From J027 sp034437655 (lineage in GTDB: Bacteria > Chloroflexota > Anaerolineae > Aggregatilineales > J027), in NCBI GenBank assembly GCA_034437655.1, contig DAOTTU010000046.1, forward strand, positions 1-64,000: a DNA stretch of 64,000 nucleotides, given 5' to 3'. Made by a program: the position numbers and the translations under genes. The notes beneath the pieces were generated by a model. The model was not told where the DNA came from. It made no database searches and was given only the letters and a program-made list of their open reading frames with translations. This document shows, piece after piece, positions 37,724-46,164 of the stretch (its first letter is position 1; each line of letters starts with the position of its first letter).

Positions 37724-39511
37724 TTAAACATCCCCGTCAAAAAGTTCATAGACATTCACGACGCTGCTACGCCCCTTGACTTGAATCGGGTCAAGCTGAT
37801 TGATGACAAGCCACTCCATATCTTGCAACGTGTCGCGACACAGATCATAGGTTTCTTGCGAGATGATAAGTTGCCCGGGTTTTGCATTTTCTTGCAGGCG
37901 TTTGGCCAGATTCACTGTGTCACCAATGGCGGAAAATTCACGGCGTTCTGTGCTGCCAACATTACCCAATGTCGCGATGCCAGTGTGAATCCCGATGCGA
38001 TAGTAAGACTGGTCACTTTGCATGTGGGCGATTTTTCCAAATGCACTCATGGTGCGGAAGTCTGCGGCCATACGCATTGCAGCCTGGATCGCGTCTAAGG
38101 CGTGGGTGGTGGACGGGTTGAGCTGGGTGTTGAAAATCGCCATAATTTCATTACCCATGTATTTGTCGATTAACCCGGCGTGGTTATGTACTGCTTCGGA
38201 GCCAAGGGTATGGTATGTGTTCAGTAGTTCCATAAGCTCGCGCGGTGACAACGAACGCGGGAAGCTGTCGAAAGGACGCACTTCGACAAACAGCACTGTT
38301 ACAATATGGCGTTCCCCACCCAACCCTAGCTTTTCAATACTACGGATATTGTCAACCATCGCCGGGGGCAGATAGCGTCGTACGGCTGCCAGTGTCATGT
38401 CACGGCGTTTGAGTTCGGTCATATCGTCAATAACGAGGGCAATACCGCGAATGTCTCCACCATCCGTACTGTTGTCTTTTAAGGGACTGGTCTTAATTTT
38501 TAGACTGATCGTCCCACGGTCATCCAGTTCGATGTCTACTTCAACGGTTGCATTGGCTTCTGTCGCCTGGACTTCGCGCATGGCCGTTTCGACATGTTCA
38601 TACAAACTCGCGCCGAGTGCTTCTTCAATAGGGGCGCCAATCAACGTGTCGTGGTTGCTGCCCAGTATGGCCGCTGCTGCCGGGTTTGCCGTTACAATCA
38701 GCCCCTCGGCATTAGTGGTAATGACGCCGCTCAGAATCGACGCCAGAATATTGTCTAGCAAGACCTTGATTTCTGTAATTTCGGAAAGGGCGGCTGTCAG
38801 TTGTTCAAATAGTTGCGCGTTTTCAATCGCAATGGCCGCCTGATTGGCGAAACCCGTCACCAGCCGTTTTTCCTTAACACCAAACAACCCATCCTTGAAG
38901 CGATTGTCACAGTATACAGCTCCAATCACACGGTCGCGTGATGTTAGCGGCACACAGATAATACTACGTAGCGCATATCCGATGATGCTTTCCTGTGACA
39001 TGAAACGACTATCCTCACCAGCGTTAGTCGTGATGACAGTCTCCCCCTCAGCAATCACGCGCTGCACAATGGTTTCGCTCATGATGTATTCTTCAACGCT
39101 ACCCTCATTGCTGCTCTGCATACTGCGGGCGACTTTGTGTTCTAAATCCCCCGTTTGCGGGTCTTGCAGCATGATGTAACCACGTTCAGCGCCAGTGAGT
39201 TGCAATACCTGATCCATGGTTTTATTCAACACATCGTCAAGGTCCAGGCTTGAATTGATCCATTCGGTGGTGTTGGCCAGTGTTCGTAGCTGGTTCAATT
39301 CAGTAATCTGTTCTTGAATACGTTCTGCCAGGTCACCGAGGTCCTGCCGAATCCCGCCGAGCTTGCTAACTGCTCCGGCTGGCAACCCAACGCCAAGTTC
39401 GCGGAGTTTGGGCTCGTGGTTGCGCAGTTGGTGGACAAGCTCAACGGCTGTGTCTGTAAGGGTTTCGGTCATTTGTTGGATAGTACTGATATTCATGGTT
39501 AGCCCGCTCAC
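37724..39511 (-). CDS. GAF-PAS-class III cyclase-like protein, transition-state half (cyclase B)
   Basis: Protein of 595 residues with the same GAF (about 90-238), PAS (about 250-368, DDMTELKRRD) and cyclase (about 400-590) layout as its neighbour, clearly a paralogue. Both metal Asp positions are lost: E410 in FVEVRPF and N454 in KYMGN. The substrate and transition-state residues are kept: K450, S527, N534 and R538 (GDTVNLAKRL). It cannot bind the catalytic metals by itself but could complete the site of cyclase A. The GTG start overlaps the TAG of the upstream TPR gene. An ATG at 39496 is an alternative start. Confidence 0.9.
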   Translation of the reverse strand: MSGLTMNISTIQQMTETLTDTAVELVHQLRNHEPKLRELGVGLPAGAVSKLGGIRQDLGDLAERIQEQITELNQLRTLANTTEWINSSLDLDDVLNKTMDQVLQLTGAERGYIMLQDPQTGDLEHKVARSMQSSNEGSVEEYIMSETIVQRVIAEGETVITTNAGEDSRFMSQESIIGYALRSIICVPLTSRDRVIGAVYCDNRFKDGLFGVKEKRLVTGFANQAAIAIENAQLFEQLTAALSEITEIKVLLDNILASILSGVITTNAEGLIVTANPAAAAILGSNHDTLIGAPIEEALGASLYEHVETAMREVQATEANATVEVDIELDDRGTISLKIKTSPLKDNSTDGGDIRGIALVIDDMTELKRRDMTLAAVRRYLPPAMVDNIRSIEKLGLGGERHIVTVLFVEVRPFDSFPRSLSPRELMELLNTYHTLGSEAVHNHAGLIDKYMGNEIMAIFNTQLNPSTTHALDAIQAAMRMAADFRTMSAFGKIAHMQSDQSYYRIGIHTGIATLGNVGSTERREFSAIGDTVNLAKRLQENAKPGQLIISQETYDLCRDTLQDMEWLVINQLDPIQVKGRSSVVNVYELFDGDV

Positions 39512-39777
39512 TATAGCTCGTCGAGGAGTTGTTGTGCTTCTAAATGATCCGGGTTGATTGCCAGAACATTTTCAAGCGCGACACGTTTGTCTTGCAACGT
39601 CTGGGCAACTTTGGCCAGCCCCAGCCAAACAGTCGTGCTGTATGGATGTATTTGGGCAGCGGCGCGGAAATAGGTGCTGGCGCTTTGCGTATCTTCACTC
39701 ATGATCGCAGCGCGTGCCGCCTGACAAAGACGAATAAACTGTTCGCGTTGGGTGGTCGAAAGATGATAATCATACAT
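39511..39777 (-). CDS. Small TPR-like protein
   Basis: Protein of 88 residues made of two to three helical TPR-like units (ASTYFRAAAQIHPYSTTVWL, VALENVLAINPDHLEAQQLL). It has no membrane helix, unlike the other TPR proteins of the operon. It overlaps the start of cyclase B by one base, and the stop of the upstream propeller gene is seven bases away. It may be the adaptor connecting the membrane TPR proteins with the cyclases. This is inferred from gene order only. Confidence 0.75.
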   Translation of the reverse strand: MYDYHLSTTQREQFIRLCQAARAAIMSEDTQSASTYFRAAAQIHPYSTTVWLGLAKVAQTLQDKRVALENVLAINPDHLEAQQLLDEL

Positions 39778-39784
39778 GAGTTAC

Positions 39785-41548
39785 TTATCCGTCAAACCAA
39801 TCATAGACCACATCACGGGTGTCTTCATTCCCATAAAGCAGCATGATTTCCCCGGTTTCGACATCATACAAAAAGATATCAAAGAGGTCATCAATCAAAT
39901 CAGACGAAAATAGGATATAGCGCCCATCTGGTGACCAACGCGGCATAATGTCATTGGGCCCTAAATCAATCAAGGGTTGTGGTTCTGTGATGTCACTGAG
40001 AACGATGTCTTCAGCAATGGGGACACTGGTTACGGTTGGTGTCGCAGTTGGGGGTGTTGTTGCCGCTGGTGGGGGCGTTGCTTCGTCCGGGTCACCACCA
40101 AAACTTCCCTCACCTGTATCGCTGCCTTCTGAGCCATCCTCCTCGCCGGGGTCTGTGTCGTCTGGGGGAGGCACGTCATCTTCAGGGGGTTGTGCATCGG
40201 GCGGCGTGTCACCTTCACCATCCTCGACAGTTTGCAATAATTCCCGGGGCAAGTTCTGGTCCAACGGTGTAGCGGCATCAACAGGTGCGATCCAGATATC
40301 GCTTCCATTCCCATTATTGCCGCTGTAGATTATGAAATTGTCCCCCGGGCCGCCCCAATCTAGCATAGATTCAATAATGGTGCCGCCGTCAGTGGTCAGC
40401 GCGCTGAGCGCCCCATCTGCAATATTCAGAATACGGATGTCTACCTGGCGTAACCCACCCTGGCTCCCTTCGGCTACATGAGCAACGCGCCGCGCATCTG
40501 GTGACCATTCTGGCCAGGTTTCGTTGATATTTTCACTGACAAATGCTGACAATGCCGTTGTAGGCTCAGCATCAAGGTCCAGCACATACAGGTTGAGGTT
40601 ACGTGTGAATTGCGCCTGACCAGCGAACATTACCACGTTGTCAATTGGGGACCAGACAGGCATCAATTGCTCAGGAATCACCGGGTTACGGTTCCAGAAC
40701 TGTGCCAACGTTTGCAGATCCCCGCCTGTTAGCTGCCCAAACTGCAATGCAACACTTTGTTGCCCGGTGTTGTAGCGTTCCAGCACGAAGCGGTTTTCAG
40801 TTCCATTGAGCGAAACCAGATTACCGAGGATATCATTACTGCGTAATGGAACAAACTGGTCAGCAGCGGGGGCGCTCAATGCCATGATATACAACGGGAT
40901 ATGTTCACGACTGGCAAAATTACGTCCTGAACCAATCACGACCCGACCAGAAAAGGTCCCCGGCTCGACACGTGTTATTTCAAGGGTACCACCGCCCAAT
41001 GGTGGCTCTGTTGGGGTGGGGGTGCGTGTCAGCGTCGGTGGTAATGTTGAAAAGCTCGGCGTGTTGGTGTCCGTTGGTAGTAGCGTATTGGTTGCAGTGA
41101 CAAGGGTTAAGTTTACTGTTGGTGAAGCAGTCTGGGTTGAAGTTGCTGTCTCAGCCGCTGCTTGTTCTTCTTCGCCACCACCCAGTGCGCTTAAAATAAC
41201 GACCAGCACAATCCCGAGTAACAATGCCAGGCCAACGGCAATCAAGACCATACTGGAGCGATTGCCGCCTATGCTTTGCCCAACATCGCCCGACTCGCCT
41301 CGTTCCAGGCGTTCAAGTAGTTCCTGGGCGCGCTGGTTGTTGGGGTTAATCAGCACAACGTTCCCAAGGCATGTCCGTCGTTCTTCGTCGGTTTCTACGA
41401 CCGAAGCAAGCCAGAACCAGGCCTTTTCGTTGTATTGATCTTTTTCGATGACCTCTTGCAACAGTTCGCGGGCGGTTTCTTTATCACCAGCGCGTGCAGC
41501 TTTAATGCCTTCTAGCAGTAAGTCCTCGACCTGGGCGTTATCGCTCAC
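39785..41548 (-). CDS. TPR-TM-PD40 propeller protein
   Basis: Protein of 587 residues. The cytoplasmic N-terminal TPR-like domain (about 1-85, ELLQEVIEKDQYNEKAWFWL) is followed by a membrane helix (about 102-126), a Thr/Pro linker, and an extracytoplasmic part with at least four TolB/PD40 beta-propeller blades (MPVWSPIDNVVMF, WPEWSPDARRVAH, LDWGGPGDNFIIY, MPRWSPDGRYILF). A Pro/Asp/Glu insertion interrupts the propeller. It is a paralogue of the upstream gene. The topology suits a sensor whose propeller faces outside while the TPR contacts cytoplasmic partners. Confidence 0.82.
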   Translation of the reverse strand: MSDNAQVEDLLLEGIKAARAGDKETARELLQEVIEKDQYNEKAWFWLASVVETDEERRTCLGNVVLINPNNQRAQELLERLERGESGDVGQSIGGNRSSMVLIAVGLALLLGIVLVVILSALGGGEEEQAAAETATSTQTASPTVNLTLVTATNTLLPTDTNTPSFSTLPPTLTRTPTPTEPPLGGGTLEITRVEPGTFSGRVVIGSGRNFASREHIPLYIMALSAPAADQFVPLRSNDILGNLVSLNGTENRFVLERYNTGQQSVALQFGQLTGGDLQTLAQFWNRNPVIPEQLMPVWSPIDNVVMFAGQAQFTRNLNLYVLDLDAEPTTALSAFVSENINETWPEWSPDARRVAHVAEGSQGGLRQVDIRILNIADGALSALTTDGGTIIESMLDWGGPGDNFIIYSGNNGNGSDIWIAPVDAATPLDQNLPRELLQTVEDGEGDTPPDAQPPEDDVPPPDDTDPGEEDGSEGSDTGEGSFGGDPDEATPPPAATTPPTATPTVTSVPIAEDIVLSDITEPQPLIDLGPNDIMPRWSPDGRYILFSSDLIDDLFDIFLYDVETGEIMLLYGNEDTRDVVYDWFDG

Positions 41549-41574
41549 GGTCTTTTATCCTTTCTTGCTTGAGC

Positions 41575-43464
41575 CTAGCCAGCAGCACAGCGAAATTCTA
41601 AATCATCAACGGATGGTCCATCAAAAGAACCGGGATCCCATGCGATACTCAATTCATTTGAATCGCCTTCGGTGATGCGTTGCCAGGAATTGCGAACGTC
41701 TGGCCGCACAATCCAGATTTTGGACGTTTGGTTAGCTTCAGTAGTGTTGAATGGATCATCAAGCCGATTTGAGCTAACAGCAATCCACTGGCTGTCTGGT
41801 GACCAGGCCGGCGCACGTTCTTGCCAGACGAAGCCGTCCCCAGATGAGATAATCTGTTCGTTAGAGCCGTCCGCATTCATGACATATAGATCATTGTCGC
41901 GGTCGCGGTTTGAAATAAACGCGATGAAGCGTCCGTTCGGTGACCACGCCGGGGCAAAACTGCTGTCAGATGCATCGGTCAATTGGCAAATGCTTCCGCT
42001 ATCGACAGCGAAGTCACTTTCAGGCCCAGCAAACGCAGCCCCAAAGCCAATTACATAGATTTCAAGTGTGCCACCACCAGCGCGATCAGAAGCGAACGCG
42101 ATAAACCGCCCGTCTGGCGACCAGGAAGGGTCACGGTCATTCGAATTGCTGTCTGTGATATTGACAGGGTCGCCGCCTTCTGCGGGCACCGTGTACAGGT
42201 CAAAGTCGCCGTCAGCATTGGAATGGAACAGAATACTTTCTCCATCTGGTGACCAGGATGCCCCGCGTGTCTCGTCTGCGCCTAGTGAAGTGATGGCCGT
42301 AACGCTGTCATCGCCATTCACGGTGGCTACAAATAACTCTTGAATCTGGTTAACCTGCAACGTAAACGCGACAAATTCACCGTCAGGCGAATACACCGGG
42401 TCATATACTTCGATGCGCGGACCTTGGCGACGGACCATGGCGTGCAGTTCATCATTTCCTGCCAGAGAAGCTGGGAGCGCTGCTGATTCGTCGCTTGTGG
42501 ATTCTTCAGACGTATCGTCCGTTTCATCTGCTGGTGGCGGCTCATCTGCTTCCGCAGGCGGCTCATCGACAGGCGGCAAGACTGCTTCTACCGCATTCTG
42601 GAAATTGAGTTCAAACTCTTCATAATTGCCCCCGTTACCCAGCGCTGTATATAACCGTGATGGTGCGCCCGGAATTTCGCTGCTGGTCATCATGACGCGA
42701 AACGCGCCAGGCGGCAAAGGTTCGGGCGTCGCAGTTGGTGTTGGCAGTGGGGTATTGGTAATCGTCGGAGCCAGTGTCGGGGGAAGCTGGTTATCACGCG
42801 GCGTCAACAGCAAAGGCGAAGTCGGGCGTGGAGTATTCGATGGCACCAATGTATCGACAGGGGTTAGCAACAATACATCAGCGGTTTGAGTTGCACCAAG
42901 GTCTACCGCGGCCTGATCATCCCCGGTATCACTGGAATCGTCATCACTTTCTAGCTCACCGATGAGTAGCACCACTGCGATGCCGATAATTCCAACAGCT
43001 AGCGCAATACCAAGCAATATAATCAGGTTATTGTTGTCCTGACGCTTCGAGCGCCACAAATCCGCATCACGGCGAGGGCGCTGGATGGGTTGCAGCCAGT
43101 CACGGTCTTGCTCAACGGATTGTTGTGCGGCTGTGGTGGGTGTGTCTTGTTGAGAAGACAGAGATGACGATGTTTCACGGGGTGCATCTGGCACTTCATA
43201 AACGTCATAGATGCTTTCACCCCGTAGTTGTTCAAGGGCAGCCCGGGCCTTGTCATTACCCGGGTTGATGGCCAGCACCCGTTCCAGTGCTGCCTGGCGG
43301 TCGGCCTTGGTATCTGAAGCACGTGCCATCCATAACCAGGCTAGTTCATTGTTAGGCTCTTCGGCCAGCACCCGTCGCAAATAATCACGGGCGATAATAG
43401 GATTGCCGCTTCTGGCCGCTTCAATACCGGCGCGTAAGAGTTCACGTAGCTCGTTTGGAGTCAA
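41575..43464 (-). CDS. TPR-TM-PD40 propeller protein (paralogue)
   Basis: Protein of 629 residues with the same plan as the next gene: TPR-like N-terminus (about 1-85, NPIIARDYLRRVLAEEPNNE), basic linker, membrane helix (about 148-168, IILLGIALAVGIIGIAVVLL), Thr/Pro linker, then a propeller of about five PD40 blades (SPDGEFVAF, SWSPDGESILF, SWSPDGRFIAF, AWSPNGRFIAF, AWSPDSQWIAV) between about 345 and 610. The C-terminus holds a Cys (LEFRCAAG). The gap to the downstream gene is 26 bases. Confidence 0.82.
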   Translation of the reverse strand: MTPNELRELLRAGIEAARSGNPIIARDYLRRVLAEEPNNELAWLWMARASDTKADRQAALERVLAINPGNDKARAALEQLRGESIYDVYEVPDAPRETSSSLSSQQDTPTTAAQQSVEQDRDWLQPIQRPRRDADLWRSKRQDNNNLIILLGIALAVGIIGIAVVLLIGELESDDDSSDTGDDQAAVDLGATQTADVLLLTPVDTLVPSNTPRPTSPLLLTPRDNQLPPTLAPTITNTPLPTPTATPEPLPPGAFRVMMTSSEIPGAPSRLYTALGNGGNYEEFELNFQNAVEAVLPPVDEPPAEADEPPPADETDDTSEESTSDESAALPASLAGNDELHAMVRRQGPRIEVYDPVYSPDGEFVAFTLQVNQIQELFVATVNGDDSVTAITSLGADETRGASWSPDGESILFHSNADGDFDLYTVPAEGGDPVNITDSNSNDRDPSWSPDGRFIAFASDRAGGGTLEIYVIGFGAAFAGPESDFAVDSGSICQLTDASDSSFAPAWSPNGRFIAFISNRDRDNDLYVMNADGSNEQIISSGDGFVWQERAPAWSPDSQWIAVSSNRLDDPFNTTEANQTSKIWIVRPDVRNSWQRITEGDSNELSIAWDPGSFDGPSVDDLEFRCAAG

Positions 43465-43477
43465 TGGTCAACACACC

Positions 43478-43870
43478 TTAATTCAATACGAGAACCAGAA
43501 CACAAGCAACCACTGCAATTCCCAGTGCTGCTACAAGCCCCATCGTCCCAATAAAGATAGTACGATCTTTAACATTTGTGCGTTTGCGGTCCAATTTTTC
43601 AAGCGCACGAGTGGCAGCATTGTTTTTGGGGTTCAAGCGCAATGCCTGATTGAGCCAACGCCGCCGTTGGGTTTCGTCTTCAGTGGTAAAGGCCAGCAGC
43701 ACCCATGCACGGTCATTGTATTTGTCCGCTTCGAGTACCTGCCGAACGATGACTTCTGCACCCTGCTTATTGCCCTGTTTGAGGGTAGACATCGCAATTT
43801 GTAGCAGTTCTTCCAAGTTTGGGGTATTCGGGTCTTCACTGGTGGAAAGACCACGTAGATTTGCCATCAT
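43478..43870 (-). CDS. TPR protein with C-terminal membrane helix
   Basis: Protein of 130 residues. A TPR-like domain (about 20-85: LKQGNKQGAEVIVRQVLEAD, YNDRAWVLLAF, LNQALRLNPKNNAATRALE) is followed by a basic patch and a C-terminal membrane helix (about 105-128, IGTMGLVAALGIAVVACVLV). It is a shortened version of the two propeller proteins and first in the six-gene operon ending in the cyclases. The start at 43870 is chosen because AAAGG lies five bases upstream. The 86 bases before it, towards the CPBP gene, hold no clear promoter. Confidence 0.75.
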   Translation of the reverse strand: MMANLRGLSTSEDPNTPNLEELLQIAMSTLKQGNKQGAEVIVRQVLEADKYNDRAWVLLAFTTEDETQRRRWLNQALRLNPKNNAATRALEKLDRKRTNVKDRTIFIGTMGLVAALGIAVVACVLVLVLN

Positions 43871-43956
43871 CCGCACCTTTCGCAACGGTTATTTGTCTGC
43901 AACCAGTATAGCACAGGGGCTGGCCACGCGCTCTCGAATTTCACATGACCATTGTG

Positions 43957-45117
43957 CTAGGCGGCAACATTGATGGCAAGCTGCACAAAATTGTAGAGGA
44001 AATGCGCGATAATTGCAGTATAGAGCGAGTAATGACGACGCATGTAACCAAATGCGACCGCCACGATAAAGATGATTCCAGCCGCAGGGGTCAGGGTATA
44101 TTGCATATGCAGCACAGTGAAAATTCCCGCTGTCCACCACAAGCCAATAATGGGTTGCAGCGCACCCCGGAACGCGATTTCTTCACCAATGGCGGCGGTC
44201 GTTGCAATGCCAAGCGCTAGCCAGATAGTAGTCACACTTTCAGCCAATGCGCCTGAGGCTTCCGTTTGTTCCTCAAAAGTTTCCATCCCGACAACAGCCA
44301 TCCACGCCAGCGCCAGCATGAGTTGCAGCATAAAAAGCCCAATTGCAGCCACCACACCCATGCCGATTTCTTCCCAGCTTGGCGGGGTTAAGCCCAGACG
44401 ATGTAGCACTTCTGACCAACTGCGGCGTGTAAACAGCCCTACCCCGAGCAAGCTCAAGCCGAGCAATGGAATAAAATTTGCCAGCAGCGTAAATTCATTC
44501 AATGCAATGTCTTCGGCATAACCGCTCAAGCCACCGCCGAGGATAAAGAGCCCCATCTGTAAGCCAAGTATCCACACCAGTAGGATCAAGGCCAACGCAT
44601 GGACAGTATTGTGTGGGTCAAACCCAAGCAGTTCGTTGCCAGACTTGTTCTGGGATGCGGTTGCTACAGAGCTACTTTGTGTATTGGCAGTGGGTTGCTG
44701 TTGAAGCATCCCAAAGCGTGGCATACCAAAGTGAATTGTTTCACCGTTCGAAAGCATGGCATAGTATGGGAACAGTTCGCCCGTAGCGATGGCGTTTTGC
44801 TCAGTGTTGGTTTTGCTATTGGCGTCACTACGTTTTGGAAAGACGCTAGCAAGTGCTTCACGAACATCGGTGATAAGCAGCAACGAAGCGATACCCGCCG
44901 TTACAAAGATAATCACCGCGCCGATTTCAGTGTTCTCAAAATCCACGCCTGTTCCAGCCAACACACCAACACCGAATAACACCAGCACAAGATTGACGAG
45001 AACGATGCCAGTGAGGACAACTCGGTTAATGTTCTGATCACGTAGGGCGACATTGGCGCCAACCACCAGCGCCCCGAGGACAGCCATTTGTAGAAGTGCT
45101 TCGATTAGTAGAGTCAT
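43957..45117 (-). CDS. CPBP family intramembrane metalloprotease
   Basis: Polytopic membrane protein of 386 residues, with N-terminal helices, a hydrophilic loop (about 95-165) and a C-terminal CPBP (CAAX protease and bacteriocin-processing) domain. The catalytic motif EEIAFRG (EExxxR) and a later His in FTVLHMQYTL are visible, and the last motif is HFLYNFVQL. These enzymes cleave within or near the membrane. The substrates of bacterial members are mostly unknown. The start at 45117 is used, because longer versions overlap the upstream gene. It lies ten bases after another membrane zincin-like gene. Confidence 0.88.
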   Translation of the reverse strand: MTLLIEALLQMAVLGALVVGANVALRDQNINRVVLTGIVLVNLVLVLFGVGVLAGTGVDFENTEIGAVIIFVTAGIASLLLITDVREALASVFPKRSDANSKTNTEQNAIATGELFPYYAMLSNGETIHFGMPRFGMLQQQPTANTQSSSVATASQNKSGNELLGFDPHNTVHALALILLVWILGLQMGLFILGGGLSGYAEDIALNEFTLLANFIPLLGLSLLGVGLFTRRSWSEVLHRLGLTPPSWEEIGMGVVAAIGLFMLQLMLALAWMAVVGMETFEEQTEASGALAESVTTIWLALGIATTAAIGEEIAFRGALQPIIGLWWTAGIFTVLHMQYTLTPAAGIIFIVAVAFGYMRRHYSLYTAIIAHFLYNFVQLAINVAA

Positions 45118-45127
45118 TTTATTCCGT

Positions 45128-45643
45128 TCAAACTTCGGTTTGCGATGGATGGGTGGGCATAAAGATGCGCATACCGTCTTCGTCGTCTTCAAATAGTGCA
45201 TGAACCGGATACTGTAAGGCTTTCCAGATCATCCACAGGTCACCAACAGCCCCGGCAGTATTAATGGCTGCGGCCAGGAGCAAAAGCTGCGCCAGGCCCG
45301 CTGGCACAAACACCGTCACAACAACAAGCAGCAGCGAGATGATCACCAGTGGTAAGGCAGCAACCACAATCATCTGGTTACGCCAGAAATAGCCGGTATC
45401 TGAAGTGGCATACAAGATCAAAAACTTAAATCCGTAGCGTGCATCATGCCCGTAGTACTGAATCCCTATACCATGACACAGTTCGTGCAACAGCAAAACA
45501 CCGATGAGTAGAACTACCGTAGCAAGTGTACCCGCCTCGGAAGGTAGCGCTGTGATCGTAAGCGGTGCGCCGAACACGCGGTCATAAATCATCAGCCAGG
45601 CCAAAAAAAACAGCCCGGCTGCAAAAAACATGATCACTGACAC
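45128..45643 (-). CDS. DUF3267-like membrane zincin; true N-terminus probably further upstream
   Basis: Membrane protein with four hydrophobic helices and an HELCH (HExxH) zinc-protease motif in LLHELCHGIGIQ, followed by a region after the style of DUF3267 proteins. GTG at 45643 is the first ordinary start, giving 171 residues. However, the frame stays open and coding-like up to 45763 (it reads ITLPTTYQEVDYLKLTTARL before the first helix), with no ATG, GTG or TTG. The start may be an unusual codon (ATA at 45760 overlapping the ferredoxin stop, ATC at 45742, or a CTG), or a base may be wrong. It is followed by the CPBP gene. Confidence 0.75.
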   Translation of the reverse strand: MSVIMFFAAGLFFLAWLMIYDRVFGAPLTITALPSEAGTLATVVLLIGVLLLHELCHGIGIQYYGHDARYGFKFLILYATSDTGYFWRNQMIVVAALPLVIISLLLVVVTVFVPAGLAQLLLLAAAINTAGAVGDLWMIWKALQYPVHALFEDDEDGMRIFMPTHPSQTEV

Positions 45644-45756
45644 AATATTAAGCCAGAAAAAGAGACGCGCAGTGGTCAGTTTCAGGTAGTCAACTTCCTG
45701 GTAAGTGGTGGGCAGTGTGATGACAGTGCGCGGTTGCCTGATGTTATATCGACCAC

Positions 45757-46113
45757 CTATGGCTTATCTACCCACACAGGGTCAGGCGTGATGTTGGCTT
45801 CCGGGGTTTTACCGGCATCTTCATAGTCATGTTCAGAAAGACGCATCAGGGGCTTTACTTCCATGTCGTGTTCACAAAGAATCTGGCATGAAAGACGTAC
45901 TTCACCCACCAACCCTTCTTTTTCTAGCTTCTCGCGCTCGGCCTCGGTCATCTTGTCTGGTTCACCCTCAACAAACTCCACGCGACAGGTCGTGCAACGC
46001 GAGAAGCCGCCACACAGGTGCAGAATGTCGATACCGTTTTCTTCGATGGCGTTGACCAGACGCTTGTCTGCTGGTGCTTCAAAACTTTTTCCATCGGCTT
46101 TAATGGTTGCCAT
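45757..46113 (-). CDS. 2Fe-2S ferredoxin (plant/adrenodoxin-type fold)
   Basis: Electron-transfer protein of 118 residues. The cluster ligands are the first Cys of CGGFSRCTTC (about 34-43), the other two Cys of that motif, and the fourth Cys in RLSCQILCEHD (about 75). The insert between ligand groups is acidic and rich in Glu/Lys. The C-terminal tail (after about 95) is Pro-rich and longer than in minimal ferredoxins. No reductase or oxygenase gene adjoins, so the partner is unknown. It lies 51 bases after the LysM gene, and its stop touches the open frame of the downstream zincin. Confidence 0.9.
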   Translation of the reverse strand: MATIKADGKSFEAPADKRLVNAIEENGIDILHLCGGFSRCTTCRVEFVEGEPDKMTEAEREKLEKEGLVGEVRLSCQILCEHDMEVKPLMRLSEHDYEDAGKTPEANITPDPVWVDKP

Positions 46114-46164
46114 TTGAGGTTTCCTCCGTGGTAAATAGCTGTAGGGCGATTCAGACGATGCGTA

